DNA from: Euryarchaeota archaeon UBA251
Lineage (GTDB): Archaea > Thermoplasmatota > Poseidoniia > Poseidoniales > Thalassarchaeaceae
Reading direction: 5' to 3'
DNA: 8,124 nucleotides
Assembly (NCBI GenBank): GCA_002497905.1
Contig: DAFJ01000081.1
Location: 1-8,124 of the forward strand
Shown here: one piece after another, positions 1 to 5,878 of the stretch
How the letters are laid out: the number at the start of each line of letters is the position of its first letter
Numbering within the stretch: position 1 is the stretch's first letter
The notes under the pieces: model-generated
Databases searched by the model: none
What the model was told of the DNA's origin: nothing
What the model saw: only the letters and a program-made list of their open reading frames with translations
Translations under genes and position numbers: made by a program

Positions 1-474
1 CCATACCCTAGGATGCGTTACGATGAGGCTATTGAACGCCTTCAGGAGTTGAAAGTTGATGTTGAATGGGGGCAAGATCTTGATTACTCGAAGGAGAAGG
101 TTCTCACTCAGGATTTTGATGTCCCACACTTCCTAACGCATTATCCGAAGATCGCCAAGCCGTTTTATCATCGAGTAGATCCTGATGATGCTAACTACGT
201 ACTTTGTCATGATTTACTCGCACCCGAAGGTTACGGGGAGATTATCGGCGGAGGTGAGCGCACGTGGTCTGAGAAAGAAATTCTTGAGCGAATCGACGAA
301 GAAGGCACTCCTCGAGACCCTTACCAATTCTACATCGATGTCCGGTCATATGGAGGAGTCCCTCACGGCGGCTTCGGCTTAGGTGTAGACCGTGTCGTTA
401 GTTGGCTCGCTGGAGCATCTCACATACGCGAAGTAATCCCCTTTCCGCGAACTTCGCGCCGAGTAACTCCCTGA
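1..474 (+). CDS. asnS: Asparaginyl-tRNA synthetase, C-terminal part (5' truncated)
   Basis: Last 157 residues of a class II aminoacyl-tRNA synthetase; the frame is open to the window's left edge, so the start lies outside. The enzyme charges tRNA(Asn) with asparagine in the cytoplasm using ATP. Visible landmarks are PYPRMRYDEAIERL at the start, YPKIAKPFYHR, APEGYGEIIGGGER, and the class II motif 3 region VPHGGFGLGVDR, whose Arg binds ATP. The end, IREVIPFPRT, is the AsnRS form; AspRS usually has LFPRD at this point. The short charged ending SRRVTP resembles archaeal AsnRS/AspRS termini. A non-discriminating AspRS is the alternative, but the PFPRT motif argues against it. The stop (472-474) is separated by one base from the stop of the convergent gene. 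Confidence 0.93.
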   Translation, partial: PYPRMRYDEAIERLQELKVDVEWGQDLDYSKEKVLTQDFDVPHFLTHYPKIAKPFYHRVDPDDANYVLCHDLLAPEGYGEIIGGGERTWSEKEILERIDEEGTPRDPYQFYIDVRSYGGVPHGGFGLGVDRVVSWLAGASHIREVIPFPRTSRRVTP

Positions 475-493
475 TTCATGATTCCAGAGTTAC
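463..493. terminator. Short inverted repeat centred on two convergent stop codons
   Basis: The 7-base arms GTAACTC (463-469) and GAGTTAC (487-493) are exact reverse complements around a 17-base loop that contains both stop codons. A second short hairpin, CGCGA/TCGCG with a 3-base loop, lies just upstream at 446-458 within the asnS coding end. Convergent genes with a one-base gap need termination in both directions, so a bidirectional end signal is plausible. No clear T-run follows on either strand, and a 7-base match could be chance. Confidence 0.25.
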
Positions 494-1339
494 AGTGAAT
501 TCTGCTTGGATTCGTTCCACCTGCTTTGATAGTACGAAGAGAATCATGCTTGCTGTGATTGCGAAAACACCGATGAAGGTTGTAACAAAGGCCGCTAGGG
601 CTACACCTACACCGACCGTATCGTGAGGTCCACCTATGTCGACAAGCGAGTCAGCCATTTGGAAACCAACCCAGAAAAATAGGGCACCAGGAATTCCAAA
701 CAGAATCAATGGATGTCTTGATTCAAGCATCCAGTAGAGTAGTCGAGAGAATCCACTGATAGTAGTAAGCGACTGCTGAGAAGTTGTTTGACGCTTAGGT
801 GTAACTTCTACAACAAGGACACGAAGGTCTCGTGTTAGATCACCTGGTGTGTTATTCCTGTCTTGAAGGGCAATTTGTGCCAAGCCCTCCTTGGAACAGA
901 TTGAATGCTGTATGGTGACCTCGGAATATGCGTATGCATCGGCTTCTAGAATCTTTGAACCTGATTTTTCGTCTTGTGAATCAGTTTGTCGTTTTACAGC
1001 GAGGAGTACATCGGGAGCTGTCCTTGCGCTGGTATACAAGGCTGGAAGTTCAGATAGTCTCCAATCATTGTCTAATGATATGATAATCGATTGTGTATCA
1101 AGAAGGATATCTTGTAGGGTTTTAGCGATGTCTGGTGCGGTAGTCCATCCCTCATGATTGTACACGACTGCACCTAGTTTCTCGGCAATGTACCGTTCTT
1201 GCTCATCTTCCTCTAGTTGTATGACGAATACGGAATCAGTGAATTCTAGTGCACGAGTCACGGCTGACCCAATCCTCAGGGCCTGATTCCTGACGATGTA
1301 GCAGATGTCCACGGGATGCCTCCGTTGTATGGACGACAT
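476..1339 (-). CDS. Degenerate GT2-like membrane protein with archaeal two-helix C-terminus
   Basis: A 287-residue protein. Residues about 9-185 follow the outline of a GT-A family-2 glycosyltransferase domain: a first strand DICYIVRNQALRIG, a second strand VFVIQLEEDE, IAEKLGAVVYNHEGW, and IIISLDNDW at 85-93 where active relatives carry the DxD/DGDGQ metal site. The usual DDGSxDxT motif is absent and the DxD site is only DND (90-92), so activity may be reduced or lost. The tail has two predicted membrane helices, about 208-229 (starting RHPLILFGIPGALFF) and 243-271. This HPL-fg-PG plus double-helix layout is typical of archaeal dolichyl-phosphate-sugar synthase-like GT2 proteins. The gene is divergent from a canonical GT2 gene. 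The ATG at 1337-1339 has no Shine-Dalgarno sequence, consistent with a leaderless message. It could be a regulatory or scaffold partner, or an enzyme with an unusual donor. The assignment rests on pattern recognition only. Confidence 0.6.
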   Translation of the reverse strand: MSSIQRRHPVDICYIVRNQALRIGSAVTRALEFTDSVFVIQLEEDEQERYIAEKLGAVVYNHEGWTTAPDIAKTLQDILLDTQSIIISLDNDWRLSELPALYTSARTAPDVLLAVKRQTDSQDEKSGSKILEADAYAYSEVTIQHSICSKEGLAQIALQDRNNTPGDLTRDLRVLVVEVTPKRQTTSQQSLTTISGFSRLLYWMLESRHPLILFGIPGALFFWVGFQMADSLVDIGGPHDTVGVGVALAAFVTTFIGVFAITASMILFVLSKQVERIQAEFTVTLES

Positions 1340-1422
1340 GAATCGTTCGGAGGAAAATGCTACGTGACTTCGAATTCATCGGTTTGGCACAAGAGCCATC
1401 ATCCGTGTCCAGATGTCGAACT
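1340..1422. promoter_or_regulatory. Divergent intergenic region between the two GT2-type genes
   Basis: The 83 bases between the minus-strand start and the preferred plus-strand ATG must hold both promoters if that ATG is used. I see no convincing TATA box or BRE. The only striking element is GGAGGA at 1349-1354, a Shine-Dalgarno-like sequence two bases before an upstream in-frame ATG at 1357. That spacing is unusually short, and few other genes here have such a site. If 1357 is the real start, the gap shrinks to 17 bases and the promoters would lie inside the opposing coding regions. Confidence 0.3.
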
Positions 1423-2388
1423 ATGAATCTCGCCGTTATCATGCCGGCAAGGGATGAGGAGGACCATATCGAAGCAAGCATCCTATCGGTCCCATCTGAA
1501 GTTCAGGCAATCATTGTAATTGATGATGCATCAGTCGATGATACTGCCTCAGTTGCATCAAATGCGTTGGATCAATGCAGAGACGCTTGCGAGCATATTG
1601 CCCTTGTTGATGGTGGTGGGCGTGGCGTCGGAGCTGCAATTTTGAGCGGAGTTAAGAAACTCAGTTCCTTAGTGGGCAATCCTGAGGATTGGGCATTCAT
1701 AGTTATGGCCGGTGATGGTCAGATGGACCCGAGAGATCTACCGTCCCTTGTTACAGGATTGGAGAATTCTGATCATGTCAAAGGAAATCGATTCCGTCAT
1801 TCATCAGGTCTGAAGAATATGCCTAGTGTCCGACGATGGGCGAGCCGTTTACTTTCCGTTCTTACCTCACTTGCGACAGGTTGGAGGTGGGGTGATCCAC
1901 AGTGCGGGTACACAGCGACTCGTCTCTCGATAATGGATGAAGTCCCGGAACTTGGGAATTGGACAGGCTATGGATATCCAAATTGGTGGGCACTGAATCT
2001 GGCACAGAATTCTATTTCGGTTTCTGAGGTGCCTGTTCGTTCAGTATATTCTAACGAGACATCTGGTATTAGGATCCGTAGTTTCCTTCCTCGCGTGTCC
2101 TTGATGTTATTGTTCGGCCTTTGGACTCGAGGATGGTCGTGGTATGTCCTTGGTCGAGGTTCAAGGAATGTACCATTCCTTACTCGAATGGTCTTGGTTA
2201 CCACATGGTTCGGTGCAATCGGTTCAATCTTGTTCAGTCCAGTAGAACCTGCTCTTCTGATTTCGACAATCCCGTTGTTTTCAATTGCTCGATTTGTGGA
2301 TTTCCATGAACAGAAATCGCGAACTTCCTTGCGGGATTCAAGCAGGGGTTCAAATCTGGGTGCAACTGAATCAAAGTATGGAGGATGA
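1423..2388 (+). CDS. Family 2 glycosyltransferase (dolichyl-phosphate sugar synthase-like)
   Basis: A canonical GT2 enzyme that moves a sugar from a nucleotide-sugar, probably to a lipid or glycan acceptor at the cytoplasmic membrane face. In numbering from 1423 the motifs are in order: AVIMPARDEE near residues 5-14, VIDDASVDDT at 32-41 (nucleotide binding), GGGRGVGAAI at about 64-73, the DxD-type site AGDGQMDP at 96-103, KGNRF, and DPQCGYTA at 158-165. Hydrophobic stretches at about 226-243, 254-271 and 274-291 suggest membrane association. I prefer the ATG at 1423 because the GT2 fold begins directly there, giving 321 residues. An in-frame ATG at 1357 would add 22 residues (343 in total) unlike any GT2 part and has a Shine-Dalgarno-like GGAGGA at poor spacing. 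The 3' end overlaps the next gene by 11 bases, suggesting co-expression. Acceptor and sugar cannot be read from the sequence. Confidence 0.85.
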   Translation: MNLAVIMPARDEEDHIEASILSVPSEVQAIIVIDDASVDDTASVASNALDQCRDACEHIALVDGGGRGVGAAILSGVKKLSSLVGNPEDWAFIVMAGDGQMDPRDLPSLVTGLENSDHVKGNRFRHSSGLKNMPSVRRWASRLLSVLTSLATGWRWGDPQCGYTATRLSIMDEVPELGNWTGYGYPNWWALNLAQNSISVSEVPVRSVYSNETSGIRIRSFLPRVSLMLLFGLWTRGWSWYVLGRGSRNVPFLTRMVLVTTWFGAIGSILFSPVEPALLISTIPLFSIARFVDFHEQKSRTSLRDSSRGSNLGATESKYGG

Positions 2389-2806
2389 GATTGAGGAGAG
2401 CCGCAGGTCCCTCCTCACTGTCATTGGCCTTCCCGCGCTCCTTGCAACCATGTGTTGTCTTCCAAGTGTCGTCCTTGTTCTCTTTGGTCTCGCCTCAGTA
2501 TCCGCCGCCGCCTCTTTGTCTGATACATTGTATTGGGGGTTGGACGGTTGGGGCTGGTTTCGACCTACTCTCCTCTGTATTTCCTTCCTCTTACTCGTTG
2601 GAGGTATTGTGATTTACTTCCGTAATCGGGGGATATGTACCTTAGACGATGCGCTAAGGCAACGTCGAAAAGTAATCAATACCACATTACTAATCTTAAC
2701 AACCTCAATTACATTGTATCTTTTCCTGAACTATGTTGTGCTTACAGAGATTGGGATTCTGCTCGGTTTACCTTGGGAGAGTTCTAGGGTATGGGTTAGT
2801 GGTTGA
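2378..2806 (+). CDS. Small three- or four-helix membrane protein with MerT-like cysteine layout
   Basis: A 142-residue hydrophobic protein starting MEDEIEESRR. An earlier in-frame ATG at 2285 would extend it deep into the glycosyltransferase gene and is unlikely. Predicted membrane segments lie at about 12-46 (perhaps two short helices or a re-entrant stretch), 62-81 and 101-123. A vicinal cysteine pair (26-27, in ATMCCLP) sits in the first helix. Cys67 lies in the second, and Cys87 in the loop after it (FRNRGICTLDDALRQRR). A CC pair in helix 1 and a cysteine in the loop after helix 2 resemble the mercuric transporter MerT (about 116 residues, three helices). MerT has two cysteines in that loop; only one is here. 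The match is at the level of layout, so mercury transport should not be assumed. The 11-base overlap with the upstream GT2 gene suggests translational coupling; there is no Shine-Dalgarno sequence. Confidence 0.7.
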   Translation: MEDEIEESRRSLLTVIGLPALLATMCCLPSVVLVLFGLASVSAAASLSDTLYWGLDGWGWFRPTLLCISFLLLVGGIVIYFRNRGICTLDDALRQRRKVINTTLLILTTSITLYLFLNYVVLTEIGILLGLPWESSRVWVSG

Positions 2807-2846
2807 AAGAGCAATCAGCAAAGAACCGTGTTGTTGAATCAGATTC

Positions 2847-3992
2847 ATGCTTCGGGCTCTAGAAGGTCTCCGTGTCCTTGATTTAAGCAGAATTCTTGCC
2901 GGTCCATTTGCGACCCAGGTGCTGAGTGATTTCGGAGCAGATGTTGTCAAGGTTGAATCTGCATGGGGTGATGATACAAGGAACTGGGGCCCTCCATTCG
3001 TCAATATCGAGGATTCTTCAACTTCAGCATATTTCGCCTCCTGTAATCGAGGTAAACGCAGTATTGTTCTAGATCTGAAGAATACTGATGACGTTGTTAA
3101 AATACGAACACTAATCGCCCAAGCCGATGTTCTCGTTGAGAACTTCCGTGTGGGTACATTGGCTAGAATGGGTCTTGATCCAGAGCAATTGATGGAGGAA
3201 CAACCGGGACTCATCATCTGTTCCATTACCGGTTTTGGTCAATCCGGACCAAGAGCGAAGGAAGCAGGTTATGATGTCGCTCTACAAGGGATGAGTGGTT
3301 TGATGTCGATTACAGGTATTGAAAATGGACCACCTGTCAAGGTAGGTGTCGCTTGGATTGATGTTTTGACAGGCTGGACAGCTGTTTCAGGAATTCTCGC
3401 TGCATTACACCATAGGGAGCGTACGGGAAATGGCCAGTGGATCGATTTGAGTCTCTTTGATGTCGCCTTGATGTCGATGGTGAATCAGGCGCAGAATTGG
3501 TTGGCAACTGGCGATTCTCCTGGCCGTATGGGGCATGCTCATCCGAATATTGTCCCCTATCAGGCGTTTGAAGGATCCAATGGCTGGTTCATCTTGGCAA
3601 CAGGTAACGATACTCAATACCGAATAGTATGCGAGATGGTTGATCGGGTTGACCTCTGTCAATCACCCTTTGATACGAATGCTGGACGCCTGAAACACCG
3701 TAGCGAGATTATTTCCTCACTTGCCAAAGTATTCCTTCAGAGACCTATCGAGGATTGGCTAGTTCAGTTGAAGGAACGCGGCGTCCCCTGCGCTCCGATC
3801 CATTCGATTGGAGAAGCCTTCCAAGATGATCAAGCCAATGCACGTGGAGCGATTTGGGAACTTCCCGATGGTTCTTCTTCTGTTGCAAATGCCCTTCGCT
3901 TCATGTCTGCGACTCCTGCATCTGCTAACGGCTTGATTCCTTCTCTCGATGAGCACCATGATGAAATTCTTCGAGATTGGTCGTCGGAGTGA
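2847..3992 (+). CDS. Class III CoA-transferase (CaiB/BaiF family)
   Basis: A 381-residue protein, close to the family's usual length (about 380-430). Members transfer CoA between two carboxylic acids through aspartyl-CoA anhydride intermediates; formyl-CoA:oxalate and succinyl-CoA:glutarate CoA-transferases belong here. The N-terminus, LEGLRVLDLSRILAGPFATQ (6-25), begins the CoA-binding fold and is followed by FGADVVKVE, NRGKRSIVLDLK and VLVENFRVGTLARMGLD. The region GYDVALQGMSGLMSITG...VGVAWIDVLTG places the expected catalytic aspartate at Asp172. GILAALHHRERTGNGQWIDLSLFDVAL then closes the core. The ATG is directly before the conserved start and has no Shine-Dalgarno sequence. The acid substrates cannot be told. 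An acyl-CoA dehydrogenase lies 3.6 kb downstream on the same strand, which fits carboxylic-acid or branched-chain catabolism but is weak evidence. Confidence 0.92.
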   Translation: MLRALEGLRVLDLSRILAGPFATQVLSDFGADVVKVESAWGDDTRNWGPPFVNIEDSSTSAYFASCNRGKRSIVLDLKNTDDVVKIRTLIAQADVLVENFRVGTLARMGLDPEQLMEEQPGLIICSITGFGQSGPRAKEAGYDVALQGMSGLMSITGIENGPPVKVGVAWIDVLTGWTAVSGILAALHHRERTGNGQWIDLSLFDVALMSMVNQAQNWLATGDSPGRMGHAHPNIVPYQAFEGSNGWFILATGNDTQYRIVCEMVDRVDLCQSPFDTNAGRLKHRSEIISSLAKVFLQRPIEDWLVQLKERGVPCAPIHSIGEAFQDDQANARGAIWELPDGSSSVANALRFMSATPASANGLIPSLDEHHDEILRDWSSE

Positions 3993-4000
3993 ACCGTTCG

Positions 4001-4010
4001 ATTTTGTATG
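4001..4010 (+). promoter_or_regulatory. Candidate TATA-like element for the ABC exporter gene
   Basis: ATTTTGTATG is the most AT-rich stretch in the 37-base gap. Its centre lies about 25 bases before the ATG at 4030, which is the distance expected for an archaeal TATA box driving a leaderless message. There is no clear purine-rich BRE in front and no Shine-Dalgarno sequence before the ATG. This is a weak call based on position and composition. Confidence 0.22.
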
Positions 4011-4029
4011 AGAGTATCTTCACCCGTTC

Positions 4030-5808
4030 ATGACGGGGGAACGAGTCAGTCCGTTTCTTCGTCTTTTGAAGGCTGTTCGTCCACATTCTACCACTGTTCG
4101 TCTGGCTTCAATCTGCTCAATTTTGAATAAAATCTGGGATCTTGCGCCTCCACTTCTTATCGGTGTTGCAGTAGATGTCGTCGTCGAAAGAGAGGACTCT
4201 CTCCTTGCTGGTTGGGGACTCATCGACCCCTGGCATCAGTTGATTGCCCTCTCTATCGCGACTTTCCTAATTTGGGGCTTAGAATCTGTGTTCGAATATC
4301 TCTATGGTATCTTGTGGCGCAATCTTGCTCAGACAGTACAACATGAGTTTCGACAGAATACCTTTGAGCATGTCTTGAAACAGGGTATGGGGTGGTTTGA
4401 TGAACGTCAGAAAGGCGACTTGATGGCCGTGATGAATGATGACATCAACCAATTGGAGCGGTTTCTAGACAAGGGTGCGAATGACCTTCTACAAGTAACT
4501 ACTACTGTTTTGATAGTCGGTGCAGTATTCATACTAATCTCTTGGCAAGTTGCTCTTTTTGCAGTTCTACCAATTCCAATTATCATATGGGGATCATTTC
4601 GGTATCAGCGCAGCCTTGAACCACGATATGCTGAGGTTAGAGCCGCAGCCGGACGAATTAACGCACTTCTAGAGAACGACTTGTCTGGTATGACGACAAT
4701 TCAGTCGTTTACTGCGGAGGAGCATGAGGCTTCACGGATTAAGGGCATCTCAGAGGAATACAAGGAAGCAAATCGAAGGGCTATTCGGTTGTCTGCAGCC
4801 TTCGTCCCTCTAATCCGCATGGCAATCCTTGTTGGATTCACAGCCACCCTATTACTCGGTGGTTGGATTACCCTTGAAGATAAACTCGCAGTGGGTGCAT
4901 ACTCTGTTCTTGTGTTTATGACACAGCGTCTTCTTTGGCCTCTTACTAGATTAGGAGAGACTTTTGACCTCTATCAGCGTGCAATGGCTTCGACTACACG
5001 AATACTCGATCTTCTTGAGACACCAATTTCTGTTGAGGATGGTTTAGAATCCATATCCCTCGATGAAGCATCTTCTTCATCTGTACAGATTGAAGCGCTT
5101 ACATTTGGGTATCCTGGACGCACGCAACTTTTCGAAGGACTCTGTCTTGAAATTGAGGCTGGCTCGACACTTGGAGTGGTAGGCCCCACTGGAAGTGGTA
5201 AGACCTCTCTTGTCCGTCTCCTACTACGTTTCAACGAGCCTTCAGAGGGGGGGATATATTGGGCTGGAAAGGACATTCGAAATTTATCGTTGGAAAGTCT
5301 TCGTGGTAATATCGCCCTAGTTTCACAACATGTCACCCTTTTCCCCACAACAATTCGCGATAATATTCGCTATGGTCGGCCAGATGCTACAGATGCGGAG
5401 GTAGAGGATGCCGCGAGGATTGCAGAAGCTGAGGATTTCATTGATACCTTACCTGCCAGATGGGACACACTCGTTGGCGAAGGTGGGCATCGTCTGTCAG
5501 GAGGTCAGCGTCAGCGAGTTGCCATAGCGCGGGCTATTCTGAAGGATGCGCCTTTCCTAATCCTCGATGAAGCAACTTCAGCTGTTGATAACGAAACTGA
5601 AGCAGCTCTTCAGCGCTCTATTCATCATATCAGTAGAGGGAGGACGACACTCATAATCGCGCACCGACTCTCTACAGTACGTCACGCAGATAGAATCATC
5701 GTCATGGATGAGGGTACAGTAGTCGAGGAAGGAAATCACGATGATTTAGTGGATTTAGGTGGCCTTTACTCTCGACTCTGGACAGTTCAAACAGGAGAAA
5801 ATATCTAA
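4030..5808 (+). CDS. ABC-type half-exporter, fused membrane and ATPase domains (MsbA/MDR-like)
   Basis: A 592-residue half-transporter that would work as a homodimer or heterodimer, exporting a lipid, glycolipid, peptide or drug using ATP. Six membrane helices are predicted at about 23-52, 66-92, 150-170, 171-190, 251-278 and 288-303. GWFDERQKGDLM (121-132) and GRINALLENDLSGMTTIQSF (208-227) are the usual exporter coupling regions. The nucleotide-binding domain is complete: A-loop Tyr361, Walker A GPTGSGKT (385-392), Q-loop Gln433, signature LSGGQ (489-493), Walker B FLILDE with catalytic Glu514, D-loop SAVD (517-520) and H-loop His545. All key residues are present, so one polypeptide could form two active sites as a homodimer. 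Nearby glycosyltransferases make a sugar-lipid cargo possible but unproven. The gene ends inside a long inverted repeat. Confidence 0.95.
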   Translation: MTGERVSPFLRLLKAVRPHSTTVRLASICSILNKIWDLAPPLLIGVAVDVVVEREDSLLAGWGLIDPWHQLIALSIATFLIWGLESVFEYLYGILWRNLAQTVQHEFRQNTFEHVLKQGMGWFDERQKGDLMAVMNDDINQLERFLDKGANDLLQVTTTVLIVGAVFILISWQVALFAVLPIPIIIWGSFRYQRSLEPRYAEVRAAAGRINALLENDLSGMTTIQSFTAEEHEASRIKGISEEYKEANRRAIRLSAAFVPLIRMAILVGFTATLLLGGWITLEDKLAVGAYSVLVFMTQRLLWPLTRLGETFDLYQRAMASTTRILDLLETPISVEDGLESISLDEASSSSVQIEALTFGYPGRTQLFEGLCLEIEAGSTLGVVGPTGSGKTSLVRLLLRFNEPSEGGIYWAGKDIRNLSLESLRGNIALVSQHVTLFPTTIRDNIRYGRPDATDAEVEDAARIAEAEDFIDTLPARWDTLVGEGGHRLSGGQRQRVAIARAILKDAPFLILDEATSAVDNETEAALQRSIHHISRGRTTLIIAHRLSTVRHADRIIVMDEGTVVEEGNHDDLVDLGGLYSRLWTVQTGENI

Positions 5809-5820
5809 TCATCGTGATTT
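5733..5820 (+). repeat. 14-base perfect inverted repeat spanning the end of the ABC exporter gene
   Basis: AAATCACGATGATT (5733-5746) and AATCATCGTGATTT (5807-5820) are exact reverse complements separated by 60 bases. With two G-U pairs and a closing A-U pair the RNA stem could extend to 17 pairs (5730-5746 with 5807-5823). The left arm encodes part of EEGNHDDL near the ABC C-terminus; the right arm begins within the stop codon (5806-5808). A run of six T (5818-5823) closes the right arm. The transcript could therefore fold into a stem at its 3' end, acting in termination, processing or protection from 3' decay, or lowering read-through into the next gene. The long loop is unlike a standard intrinsic terminator. 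Confidence 0.5.
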
Positions 5821-5835
5821 TTTGAATTACGTTGA

Positions 5836-5845
5836 TTGTAAATTA
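5836..5845 (+). promoter_or_regulatory. Candidate TATA-like element before the EF-hand membrane protein gene
   Basis: TTGTAAATTA is a strongly AT-rich patch in the 70-base gap after the ABC gene. Its centre is about 38 bases before the preferred ATG at 5879, which would allow a short leader of roughly 10-15 bases. No Shine-Dalgarno sequence is seen before that ATG. It supports separate expression of the downstream gene after the stem-loop, but the call rests on composition only. Confidence 0.22.
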
Positions 5846-5878
5846 GGGAAAGCCATTGAATACCCATTCATCCCCTCG

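Noticed and set aside
2285..2377. Longer start for the small cysteine-containing membrane protein
   Set aside because: It would overlap the glycosyltransferase gene by 104 bases with no ribosome binding site; the ATG at 2378 directly before the charged N-terminus and first helix is better.
4008..4130. ATG at 4008 just ahead of the ABC exporter start
   Set aside because: It is in a different frame and runs to a stop after about 40 Ser-rich codons with no resemblance to a protein family.
4974..5348. A 124-codon minus-strand open frame inside the ABC exporter gene
   Set aside because: It is opposite the linker and Walker A region of a clear ABC ATPase, and its Arg/Ser-rich translation is typical of a shadow frame.
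5759..5878. Upstream GTG start extending the EF-hand membrane protein by 40 residues
   Set aside because: It would overlap the ABC gene by 50 bases and pass through the inverted repeat; the added residues show no signal peptide or domain, and the ATG at 5879 is well placed.
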